Assembly (NCBI GenBank): GCA_028344575.1
Contig: JAOMBO010000004.1
Coordinates: forward strand, 1-64,000
Reading direction: 5' to 3'
Origin: Candidatus Nitrosopelagicus sp.
Lineage (GTDB): Archaea > Thermoproteota > Nitrososphaeria > Nitrososphaerales > Nitrosopumilaceae
DNA: 64,000 nucleotides
Under the pieces are notes generated by a model that worked only from the letters and a program-made list of their open reading frames with translations, did not search any database and was not told where the DNA came from. How positions within the stretch are numbered: the first letter of the stretch is position 1; every line of letters starts with the position of its first letter. A program made the position numbers and the translations under genes. Shown in pieces: positions 8,838-17,000 of the stretch.

Positions 8838-10046
8838 TTACGTACCTTTGACCATATTGAATAACTGTCTGACAATCATCTTTGGATGGTGCGTAGCAAG
8901 CTTTACCATTTTTGCCACTCCAAAATCTGCACGAATGAAATCTAAAAACTCATCAGCCGTTAATTCATTAATTATATCTAATTCCTTATCCCACTCGTCA
9001 TCTGATAGTCCTACCCATCTATTTTGAACCTTAACTGCTGAATTAATTTTTGATTCTATTGCCTTTTTCCATTCTTTTTCATATGGAATTAATGATGCTT
9101 CTGTTGTATTGTTATTTTTTATTGCATCTGCTGCAACCTTACCTGCAACTTCTCCAAATCTAATTGCATATCTTATTCCTTCTAAAACAAGAGGATTTGC
9201 TTGACCTGCTGAATCTCCAACTAGAATTAAATTATCATAAACTGTTTTCCTTGACAATCCATCATTTGGTATTAATCCGTAATGAAACTCAATTTTTTCA
9301 ATATTTCCCAAATCTTTGATAGGACCAATTTTTTTATCAATTAATTCATTTAATCTGACCGTTGGATCAACATCTGAATCTGGTTTTCCAACCCCCACTC
9401 CAATTCTTGCAGTATTTTTTGATGTTGGAAAAATCCATGCATATCCTGCAGGTGAATATTCTTGTCCTACCATTAACCACCAATTATCGTATTCTAATTT
9501 CTCTGTCCTTACTTCAAACTCTGCTCCTGCTCCAAATTTTTTCCACTGGGTCACATATCCTAATTCTTTAGCAACAATTGATGTGAATCCGCTTGCATCA
9601 ATTATGACTTTAGCCTTAAATTGCATAAGTTTACCTTGTGATTTTGCAACAACTCCTACACATTTACCTGATGAATCCTTTAACACCTCTGAAACATTTG
9701 TACCTGTAAATAATTCACTACCTGATGATTTTGCTCTTGTTGCTAAGAATCTGTATGTTTTTCTGACATCTAATACTGCTGCTTTTGCAACATCATCTGC
9801 AATTGTAACATAATTTTTTGGTGAACAAAAAGAAAATTTCTTTATTGGATTGTAGCAATCTTTGGGAATTCCAAATTCATTAATATCTGAAATCCATGTT
9901 ACACCGCTAGTTCTAACAGTTTCTGCAATTTCTTTTTCTTTTTCAATTAATGCAACTGTACAACCATTCTTTGCTGCCATATGTGCTGCAGATGAACCTG
10001 CAGGACCTCCGCCAACTACCACTACGTCAAAATTTAATTCTTCCAA
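8838..10046 (-). CDS. Geranylgeranyl reductase family FAD-dependent oxidoreductase
   Basis: The 402-residue protein begins with a Rossmann dinucleotide-binding motif, VVVVGGGPAGSSAAHMAAKNG, and has the second FAD motif LILVGDSAGQANPLVLEGIRYAI near residue 280. The GDSAGxxxPxxxxGI pattern is characteristic of archaeal digeranylgeranylglycerophospholipid reductases, which saturate the isoprenoid chains of membrane lipids. Thaumarchaea usually carry several paralogues, so the exact substrate (lipid, quinone or other isoprenoid) is open. It stands alone on the minus strand. Confidence 0.8.
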   Translation of the reverse strand: MEELNFDVVVVGGGPAGSSAAHMAAKNGCTVALIEKEKEIAETVRTSGVTWISDINEFGIPKDCYNPIKKFSFCSPKNYVTIADDVAKAAVLDVRKTYRFLATRAKSSGSELFTGTNVSEVLKDSSGKCVGVVAKSQGKLMQFKAKVIIDASGFTSIVAKELGYVTQWKKFGAGAEFEVRTEKLEYDNWWLMVGQEYSPAGYAWIFPTSKNTARIGVGVGKPDSDVDPTVRLNELIDKKIGPIKDLGNIEKIEFHYGLIPNDGLSRKTVYDNLILVGDSAGQANPLVLEGIRYAIRFGEVAGKVAADAIKNNNTTEASLIPYEKEWKKAIESKINSAVKVQNRWVGLSDDEWDKELDIINELTADEFLDFIRADFGVAKMVKLATHHPKMIVRQLFNMVKGT

Positions 10047-10133
10047 CTAAATTGATTACATTTCTGAATATTATAATCTAACAATTGATATTTTTTTTGA
10101 CATGTTTATTTTGGTGTAAATTCACACTAATTC

Positions 10134-10271
10134 ATGGCAGATACTGAAGTTGTACCATTTGTAATGTGGTCCGGATTGACTGCCATTTTGATGGTCATCA
10201 CCGGATTGGCCTATAAGGCATATCAAAGAAAAAACTCTAAAGAAAAAATCACATCATCAAATAATGATTAA
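10134..10271 (+). CDS. Small single-pass membrane protein, 45 aa
   Basis: An ATG at 10134 opens a 45-codon frame beginning MADTEVVPFVMWSG, too short for the ORF track. It has a short acidic N-terminus, one membrane helix (FVMWSGLTAILMVITGLAY) and a Lys/Ser/Asn-rich tail, a topology typical of small accessory subunits of membrane complexes. It lies in the gap between two minus-strand genes and ends 10 bases from the convergent ABC ATPase stop. I do not recognise a family. The coding call rests on the coherent helix-plus-basic-tail design. Confidence 0.5.
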   Translation: MADTEVVPFVMWSGLTAILMVITGLAYKAYQRKNSKEKITSSNND

Positions 10272-10281
10272 ACTCGCATAA

Positions 10282-11109
10282 TTATTCGAATAAAATCTTC
10301 TTTTCTCTATAGAGATTTTTAGGATCTGGCTCTGAAATTGCAGAAATTAGCGCTTTAGTGTATGGATTTTCAGGTTGTGATAACACCTTTTCAACTGTAC
10401 CTATTTCCATCACTTTTCCTGATTTTAAAATCAAAATATCATCTGCAAAGTGTTTGGCTGTTGCAAGATCATGTGTAATGTATATCATTGAAATATTATT
10501 TTCTTTCTGAATTTCTTTCATCAATTCTAAAACCTCTGCACGTATTGAAACATCTAACATTGATACTGGTTCATCCGCAATGATAATCTCTGGTTCTACC
10601 ACTATCGCTCTTGCAATTACCACTCTTTGTCGTTGTCCTCCTGATAGCATATGTGGATATTTTTTAGAAATTTCTTCTGCAGGTTCCAGTTTTACTTTTT
10701 CTAATGTTTCGATTACTCTTTGCTCACGTTCCTTTTTTGTACCTATATTATGAATCTCTAAAGGTTCACTAACAATATCTGAAATTGTCATTCTTGGATT
10801 AATTGAATCATAAGGATCTTGGTATATCATTTGACATTTCATTCTAAATTTTTTTAGCTCATCTGAATTATCCATAATCTCTTTTTGATTATGAAAAATT
10901 TTACCTGAATCTGGTTTAATAGCTCTGAGAATTAATTTTGCGATAGTTGATTTTCCTGAACCCGATTGTCCTGCTATGGCTAAAATTTTTCCTTGTTCGA
11001 GTGAAAAATTAATTGAATCTGCTGCAATAACTTCATCTGAATCAGATGAAAAAAAGTTTTTTTTCTTAAATTTCTTTGTCAGATCTTCGATTCTTAGTAA
11101 ATCCTTCAT
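10282..11109 (-). CDS. ABC transporter ATPase, oligopeptide/nickel (OppF/DppF) type
   Basis: I start this protein at the ATG at 11109 (MKDLLRIEDLTKKF), not at the ORF-track start. The upstream extension reads through the shared promoter region and lacks family character. Walker A is GQSGSGKS, the Q-loop is MIYQDPYDSINPR, the signature is LSGGQRQRVVIARA, Walker B is IIIADEP and the switch His sits in ITHDLA. The ...SINPRMTI... stretch and the C-terminal NPYTKALISAI are typical of OppF/DppF peptide or nickel importer ATPases. No permease or binding-protein gene is adjacent, so the transport partner is unknown. It is divergent from egtD. Confidence 0.85.
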   Translation of the reverse strand: MKDLLRIEDLTKKFKKKNFFSSDSDEVIAADSINFSLEQGKILAIAGQSGSGKSTIAKLILRAIKPDSGKIFHNQKEIMDNSDELKKFRMKCQMIYQDPYDSINPRMTISDIVSEPLEIHNIGTKKEREQRVIETLEKVKLEPAEEISKKYPHMLSGGQRQRVVIARAIVVEPEIIIADEPVSMLDVSIRAEVLELMKEIQKENNISMIYITHDLATAKHFADDILILKSGKVMEIGTVEKVLSQPENPYTKALISAISEPDPKNLYREKKILFE

Positions 11110-11142
11110 ATTGGTATTATATTCTCCTATGATAAGAAATTT

Positions 11143-12192
11143 ATGCAAAGCAAAAATCGCCAAAATATGAACGATAAATCAAAACAAGAACTGTCAGGAT
11201 ATCAATCATATCTAATCCAAGAAAATCTAAAATATTTCAAACCTCATAAGACAAGTGTTACTGTAACCTTTGCCGAAGAACTTCGTAAGACACTCCAGGA
11301 ACCAAAAAAATCAATTAGCCCAAAATTTTTCTATGATGAAAATGGTTCCAAACTATTCGATGAAATATGTTCTCTTCCGGAATACTATCCTTACAATTCT
11401 GAAACAGAAATTCTACAAACACTTGAGAAAAAATTACTCCCATACCTTTCAAACGAATTTCATCTGGTAGAGTTAGGAAGCGGTTCTTCTGTAAAGACTC
11501 GTCTTTTAATTGATATTTTATTCAAATCTCAAACACATTTACAATATTTCCCAATAGATATTTCAGAAATTTTAGATCAAAGTGCCAAAAACCTTTGCAT
11601 GGATTATGAGAATCTCACAGTAACTGGCGTGGTGGATACATTTGAAAATGGTCTTGATTTCATTGAACATTATGATGACAAGCCAAATCTAATCACTTTT
11701 CTTGGTTCAAGCTTTGGAAACTTTAATGAAAATGAAGGAATGAAATTTCTTCAAAAAATTAATAATCTTATGAAATCTGATGATCTATTTCTAATTGGTC
11801 TAGACCTGAAAAAAGATCAACAGGTGTTACACAATGCATACAACGATTCCCAGAATATAACCGCAAAATTCAATCTAAATGTCTTGAAAAGAATTAATGA
11901 TGAATTGGGTGCAGATTTTGATTTAGAAAATTTTAAACATCATGCAATTTATGATGAAGAAAAAGGTCGTGTTGAGATGTATCTTCGTTCATTATCTGAT
12001 CAATCTATAACAATTCCAAAATCTGATCTATCTGTAACTCTTTCAAAAGATGAGTTAATTCATACTGAAAACTCACATAAATTTTCTATCCCACAAATTG
12101 ATTCTTTATTGAAGGAATGTAATTTTGAAAAGTTAGAGATTTGGTTTGATTCTAAAAATTATTATTCACTCGTTTTAGCAAAAAAACTCTAA
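11143..12192 (+). CDS. egtD: EgtD-like L-histidine N-alpha-methyltransferase
   Basis: The protein is 349 residues long and of EgtD length (DUF2260/methyltransferase 33 family). Visible family blocks are the N-terminal SPKFFYDENGSKLFDEICSLPEYYPYNSETEIL, the SAM-binding LVELGSGSSVKTRLL near residue 107, and LITFLGSSFGNFNENEG near residue 185. EgtD trimethylates histidine to hercynine, the first step to ergothioneine. A TATA-like TATTATAT centred about 26 bases upstream supports the ATG at 11143; an ATG at 11167 is the alternative. It converges on the EgtB-like gene with a 4-base overlap. Confidence 0.85.
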   Translation: MQSKNRQNMNDKSKQELSGYQSYLIQENLKYFKPHKTSVTVTFAEELRKTLQEPKKSISPKFFYDENGSKLFDEICSLPEYYPYNSETEILQTLEKKLLPYLSNEFHLVELGSGSSVKTRLLIDILFKSQTHLQYFPIDISEILDQSAKNLCMDYENLTVTGVVDTFENGLDFIEHYDDKPNLITFLGSSFGNFNENEGMKFLQKINNLMKSDDLFLIGLDLKKDQQVLHNAYNDSQNITAKFNLNVLKRINDELGADFDLENFKHHAIYDEEKGRVEMYLRSLSDQSITIPKSDLSVTLSKDELIHTENSHKFSIPQIDSLLKECNFEKLEIWFDSKNYYSLVLAKKL

Positions 12193-13490
12193 ATATCTTC
12201 TACGCATCTGAATCCTGAAATTAGCCATCTTTCATCTAATCTGAAAAAATTTCTGTAAGATCCTCTAATTGATTTTGATGGTGTTCCAAAAGAACCTCCA
12301 CGTAAAACTTTTTGATTTGTAAACCACTTGTCATTGTATTCATCGAATCCACTTTTGAATCCTGGATATCCGATAAACTCTGATGATGTCCATTCCCAAA
12401 CATCTCCTATCATTTGGTAGCATCCGTAGTTGCTTTTTCCATTCTCATAGGCGCCCACATTACTGCAGTTCCAAATATTTGATTCTAACAAATTTGCATG
12501 TGATTCTGTAGGTTTTTCATTTCCCCATGGGAAAATCGTTTTGATTTCTTTTTCATCATTCCAAAGTGCAGCTTTTTCCCATTCTGCCTCTGTTGGCAGT
12601 CTTTTATTTGCCCACTTACAGTATGCTGATGCTTCATAGAAGCTTACGTGACATACAGGCTCATTTGGATTAATTTTTCGTTTTCCTGCAAAATCTCTTG
12701 TAATCCAGTCATCTCCATCTTTTTCCCAATACATTGGAGACTTCCACTCATTTTTCTTTACTGCATCCCATCCATCTGAAAGCCAAAATGAATAATCTTC
12801 ATATCCTCCATCATTCATAAATTCCAAATATTCTGAATTACTTGTTAAAAAATTGTCAATCTGATAATCATTTAGATACGTTTTATGTTCTGGAAGTTCA
12901 ATATCATAACAATAATCGTTTCCTGAATATCCTAAATTGTATAGCCCTCCGTCCACTTTGATAGCTTTCTTTTCTTTATTTGATGATGCTACTGGTTCGT
13001 TAATTTTAGCTGGTCTATATTGATCTCCTAACAAATGTTGCAAATCATAAACTAAAAGTTCTTGATGTTGACATTCATGATTGATTGCCATTGTGAAAAG
13101 ATATGCAGTTTCTTTTTCTAAGGGTTTACTGATAACATCTCTAACCTTATTTGTTATAACATCAAAGTATTGTAGAATTTCATCTACAGTTGGTCTTGAC
13201 ATTACTCCTCGTTTTGATTTATCATATGGTTTGCCAAATTGATTATAGTACGAATTTAGATATTCAGAAAGTTCATCTGAAACAAATTCATAATTAGGTT
13301 GTGTTTTGCTTAAGACTATTTCATTTAACCAACTTACATGTCCAATGTGCCATTTTGGTGGGCTCATGAAAACTGCAGTTTGTACACCAAAATCATCTCT
13401 TTCTAAGTTTTTTACTAATTGCAATGTTGTATTTCTTGTCTCATTAAATGAGTCTAAAAGAAAATTCTGAGATGGTTCTTCAAGTGTCAT
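12189..13490 (-). CDS. egtB: EgtB-like sulfoxide synthase (DinB plus FGE-sulfatase domains)
   Basis: The 433-residue protein has an N-terminal DinB-like helical domain. It carries the two EgtB iron-ligand motifs, WHIGHVSWLNE near residue 47 and HECQHQELLVYD near residue 138. A C-terminal formylglycine-generating/sulfatase-modifying domain follows (LPTEAEWEKAA, GDVWEWTSSEF, VLRGGSFGTP). This is the EgtB architecture, a non-haem iron enzyme that joins hercynine to a thiol donor with oxygen. With the convergent egtD it gives the core ergothioneine pathway; the C-S lyase (EgtE-like) is not in this window. Which thiol donor it uses cannot be read from sequence by eye. Confidence 0.85.
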   Translation of the reverse strand: MTLEEPSQNFLLDSFNETRNTTLQLVKNLERDDFGVQTAVFMSPPKWHIGHVSWLNEIVLSKTQPNYEFVSDELSEYLNSYYNQFGKPYDKSKRGVMSRPTVDEILQYFDVITNKVRDVISKPLEKETAYLFTMAINHECQHQELLVYDLQHLLGDQYRPAKINEPVASSNKEKKAIKVDGGLYNLGYSGNDYCYDIELPEHKTYLNDYQIDNFLTSNSEYLEFMNDGGYEDYSFWLSDGWDAVKKNEWKSPMYWEKDGDDWITRDFAGKRKINPNEPVCHVSFYEASAYCKWANKRLPTEAEWEKAALWNDEKEIKTIFPWGNEKPTESHANLLESNIWNCSNVGAYENGKSNYGCYQMIGDVWEWTSSEFIGYPGFKSGFDEYNDKWFTNQKVLRGGSFGTPSKSIRGSYRNFFRLDERWLISGFRCVEDI

Positions 13491-13529
13491 GTAATAGTTG
13501 AAATTTTTTGAATATATTTGGTTTTATGA

Positions 13530-14018
13530 CTATTCTTTCATTACACAGCATGTAGCGTTGTTAATGTTACGCATGGCCCACCAAATTGAAAATGTTAGTG
13601 CTCCAATAGATATGAATTTCAATTCTAATCCTTGCAATGGGAATATGGCAAGTCCTCCTACAATTCCTAAAACTGCTGATAATGATGTTGTACATGCAGG
13701 ACAACCAGGAGTAAATGCTGTTAGCGCGCCTCCTAATATTGCACTTGTACCATTTTTCATATTTTTACTTCGTTGTGTCTTAATATTGTAAGCGACCAGT
13801 GCGATGTTTATTCCTGCTAATATTGCTACGATTGCTGTCAATGTAATTGATGCTGCCATATACATTGGCAATAATTCAATTTCTGCTGACATGTGGGCTA
13901 ATCCCATTTCTAATGTGAGGAAATAGTATAATGTCCCTACACTGACTCCTGAAATCACAGCAATCATTCCAAACGTTCGCTGTTTCAAAATATCCTTAAT
14001 TGTTAATTTCAGCATCAT
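13530..14018 (-). CDS. Four-helix membrane protein with CPAC motif, unknown function
   Basis: The 162-residue protein has about four membrane helices. A GCPACTTSLSAVLGIVGG motif lies at the start of the third, and a CC pair near the C-terminus (NNATCCVMKE). The paired cysteines recall small metal- or thiol-handling membrane proteins such as the MerT/MerC group, but I cannot place it in a family. It begins 133 bases from the divergent moxR gene. It sits 39 bases upstream of egtB on the same strand, so joint transcription with that thiol-metabolism gene is possible. Confidence 0.6.
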   Translation of the reverse strand: MMLKLTIKDILKQRTFGMIAVISGVSVGTLYYFLTLEMGLAHMSAEIELLPMYMAASITLTAIVAILAGINIALVAYNIKTQRSKNMKNGTSAILGGALTAFTPGCPACTTSLSAVLGIVGGLAIFPLQGLELKFISIGALTFSIWWAMRNINNATCCVMKE

Positions 14019-14151
14019 ATTAGTTTATGATAATCTATGATTAATAATATTGATGTTATTTTTTATGATAAACTTGAATTTTCGAAATAGTACAATGATA
14101 GATCTATTGTGATCATTATTATATTCATAATTCAAAATTAGATTGAATCTT

Positions 14152-15165
14152 ATGACTGTTGAATCATCATACCACTCTGCTAATCCTGAAATTCAAACAT
14201 TGACTGAACAATCAAAGAATTACTCCAAACAAATAATGACAATTGTAGATGAAGTTCAAAAAGTCATAGTAGGACAAGAAGAAGTAATTAAAAAATTAGT
14301 AATTGCAATGATGGCTGACGGACATGTTCTATTAGAGGGTGTACCTGGTTTAGCTAAAACCAAAATGGTTGATACATTGTCAAAAACACTTGGTGCAAAT
14401 TTTTGCCGAATACAGTTTACTCCTGATTTACTTCCTGCTGATATCACTGGAACAAAAATTTATGATAACAAAAATGAAAAATTTGTAACTGAGAAAGGAC
14501 CTGTTTTTAGTAATCTAATACTTGCTGATGAAATTAATCGTGCACCTCCTAAAGTTCAATCTGCATTACTTGAAGCAATGCAAGAACGACAAGTAAGTAT
14601 ACACGGTGATACATTTGAAATCGAAAAACCATTTTTAGTTCTTGCAACACAAAATCCAATTGAAAGTGAAGGCACATACAGATTACCTGAAGCTCAAATT
14701 GATAGATTTGCATTAAAATTAATTATCAACTACCCGTCTAAAGAAGATGAAAAACTAATCATTCAGCGAAATACACAAGAAACCAAACCATCTGCAGAAA
14801 ATATTGTATCAAAGGATGTAGTACTTGAGATACAAAAATTTGTCCAAAAAATCTATGCAGATGAAAAAATTGAAGAATATGTATCAAGCATTGTGGATGC
14901 CACACGAAATCCAAAAAATTATGATCTTGAACTAGGCGATATGATAGAATTTGGTGCCTCTCCTCGTGCATCTATCTGGTTAATTTTAGCAGCAAAAGCA
15001 AATGCATTACTTGCAGGACGGGGTTTTGTCATACCTGATGACATTAAATCAATTGCACATGATGTCTTACGACATAGAATTATACTAACATTTGAGGCAG
15101 AAGCTGAAGGTAATACTTCTGATGCTCTAATTGATAAAATATTGGAAAAAGTCCGTGCACCATAG
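14152..15165 (+). CDS. MoxR-family AAA+ ATPase
   Basis: I use the ATG at 14152 (MTVESSYHSANPE) rather than the TTG three codons earlier in the track. Walker A is GVPGLAKTK, Walker B is LILADEINRAPPKVQSALLEAMQE, sensor 1 is LATQNPIESEGTYRLPEAQIDRF, and sensor 2 lies in GASPRAS. These are textbook MoxR features. MoxR ATPases act as chaperones that mature or insert metal cofactors with VWA-domain partners. It heads a four-gene operon (moxR, DUF58, VWA, membrane protein) with overlapping or near-touching genes. Confidence 0.9.
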   Translation: MTVESSYHSANPEIQTLTEQSKNYSKQIMTIVDEVQKVIVGQEEVIKKLVIAMMADGHVLLEGVPGLAKTKMVDTLSKTLGANFCRIQFTPDLLPADITGTKIYDNKNEKFVTEKGPVFSNLILADEINRAPPKVQSALLEAMQERQVSIHGDTFEIEKPFLVLATQNPIESEGTYRLPEAQIDRFALKLIINYPSKEDEKLIIQRNTQETKPSAENIVSKDVVLEIQKFVQKIYADEKIEEYVSSIVDATRNPKNYDLELGDMIEFGASPRASIWLILAAKANALLAGRGFVIPDDIKSIAHDVLRHRIILTFEAEAEGNTSDALIDKILEKVRAP

Positions 15166-16045
15166 AATTCAATTGTCTGAAATTAAAGATCTACTGAAAC
15201 GTATTCGTGAATTAGAAATCAAAACTAAGGGATTAGTGGATGGTATGATGGCGGGAAGCTATAAATCAAAAATTCGTGGGAGAGGAATAGAATTTTCTGA
15301 AGTTAGAGAATATGTTTTGGGTGATGATGTAAGACATATTGACTGGAATGTCACTGCACGTACTAACAAATTACATGTAAAAGAGTTCGTTGAAGAGCGT
15401 GACTTACGTGTGTATGTGATATTTGATTATTCGGCAAGTAATGACTTTGGGTTTATGAAAAGTAAAAAATCGATAGGACATGAAGTTGCAGCATCAATCA
15501 TATTTTCTGCAATGAAAAATAATGATAATGTTGGACTTGGAATATTTACCGATAAACTAGAACAATTTGTTCCTGCAAGAAAAGGTAGAAAACACAGTTT
15601 ATCATTACTTCGAACATTACTTGCATACAAACCAAAAAGTACACAAACTGATATCCAATCTTCATTACTACAATTACATCACATTTTAGGCCAACAAAGT
15701 GTAGTATTCATAATATCTGATTACATATCACCAAACTTTTTACGTCCATTAAAATTTCTTAAAAATCGTCATGATGTAATTTTAGTAAATCTATCTGACA
15801 TACGTGAATCTGAGTTACCAGATATTGGTTATACAATGCTAGAAGATATTGAATCTGGTGAACAATTAATGGTCAATACTTCTGATGCATCATTTAGGGA
15901 TGCATTTACAAAAAACTCATTAGAAAATAGTGAAAAAATCAAAAATGATATTACAAAATTAAAAGTAGAAATGGTAAATGTTTCAGAACAAGTTCCATTC
16001 GATGTTGCGTTAAGACAGTTCTTTAATCAACGTATGAGGCGATAA
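15155..16045 (+). CDS. DUF58 domain protein (MoxR partner)
   Basis: The protein is about 296 residues. I prefer the GTG at 15155 over the TTG at 15131, since family N-termini begin shortly before LKRIRELEIKTKGLVDGMMAGSYKS; TTG at 15173 is also possible. The DUF58 signature GRGIEFSEVREYVLGDDVRHIDWNVTART is fully present, followed by a VWA-like fold (YVIFDYSASNDFG). DUF58 proteins pair with MoxR ATPases in the Bat aerotolerance-type operons. The start overlaps the end of moxR by a few bases, so translation is probably coupled. Confidence 0.85.
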   Translation: MHHRIQLSEIKDLLKRIRELEIKTKGLVDGMMAGSYKSKIRGRGIEFSEVREYVLGDDVRHIDWNVTARTNKLHVKEFVEERDLRVYVIFDYSASNDFGFMKSKKSIGHEVAASIIFSAMKNNDNVGLGIFTDKLEQFVPARKGRKHSLSLLRTLLAYKPKSTQTDIQSSLLQLHHILGQQSVVFIISDYISPNFLRPLKFLKNRHDVILVNLSDIRESELPDIGYTMLEDIESGEQLMVNTSDASFRDAFTKNSLENSEKIKNDITKLKVEMVNVSEQVPFDVALRQFFNQRMRR

Positions 16046-16047
16046 AT

Positions 16048-16998
16048 ATGGATTATGAATTTGGTTATTGGTATGTTTTATTTGCACTTTTAATACTACC
16101 TGGATTTTATTATCTGTATAGATTTTACACAAAAACAAAGAAATCAAATTCACTAAAATTCAGTAATCTACAGCTTGTAAAAAATTCTGTTTCATCACAA
16201 TCGCAATTACGAAAACACCTTCCATTCATACTCATACTTGTCGCTGTAGGTCTAATCATAATTGGTCTTGCAGATCCAAGAATGCCGCTTGAAAATATTC
16301 AAGAAGGAGTGAATGTCGTATTGGTTCTTGATGGCTCTGGAAGTATGGCTGCAACTGACTATCCGCCTACTAGATTGGAATCTGCAAAAAATGCAGCTGA
16401 GATTCTAATAGATAATCTTGAACCAAATGATCATACTGGAATCATTTTATTCGAGTCTGGCGCAACAACTGTTTCATATCTGACCCCATTCAAAGAAAAA
16501 ACCATTAACGATTTACAGTCAATTCGACAAAGAGATGGTGCTACCGCAATCGGTGATGGTCTTGTATTAGGCGTGGATATGGCAAATTCCATTCCTAACA
16601 AGAAAAAAGTAGTAATTTTGCTAAGTGATGGTGATCATAATGCTGGTATTGTAACACCAAATGAAGCCGTACAATATGCATTGCAGAAAAAAATTCAAAT
16701 TCATACAATTGGCATGGGCTCTGATGAACCTGTATTACTTGGAACAAACATCTATGGAAATCCTTTGTATGCAGAATTAAACGAAGAGGAATTGATTGCT
16801 ATTGCAACTGCTGCAAATGGAAAATATTACAAATCTGTTGACAATGATAGTTTGAATGAAATTTTTGAACAAATCACTGATGATATTGATAGAGAATTAG
16901 AACAAGTGAGCATAAAGGACTGGTTTTTCATTGCAGCCGTAGCCGTTTTAGCTGCTAATATTTACATTGTATACGGCAAATATAGAATAGTGATATAA
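16048..16998 (+). CDS. BatA/BatB-like VWA-domain membrane protein
   Basis: The 316-residue protein has two N-terminal membrane helices (residues ~8-22 and ~57-75), a von Willebrand A domain and a C-terminal helix (WFFIAAVAVLAANIYIVYG). The MIDAS metal site is intact: VLVLDGSGSMAATDYPP near residue 92, then a Thr-containing loop and LLSDGDHNAG. This is the BatA/B layout. The VWA domain should face outside or bind partner proteins by metal-dependent contact. It follows the DUF58 gene by 2 bases and precedes the next operon gene by 2 bases. Confidence 0.85.
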   Translation: MDYEFGYWYVLFALLILPGFYYLYRFYTKTKKSNSLKFSNLQLVKNSVSSQSQLRKHLPFILILVAVGLIIIGLADPRMPLENIQEGVNVVLVLDGSGSMAATDYPPTRLESAKNAAEILIDNLEPNDHTGIILFESGATTVSYLTPFKEKTINDLQSIRQRDGATAIGDGLVLGVDMANSIPNKKKVVILLSDGDHNAGIVTPNEAVQYALQKKIQIHTIGMGSDEPVLLGTNIYGNPLYAELNEEELIAIATAANGKYYKSVDNDSLNEIFEQITDDIDRELEQVSIKDWFFIAAVAVLAANIYIVYGKYRIVI

Positions 16999-17000
16999 CT

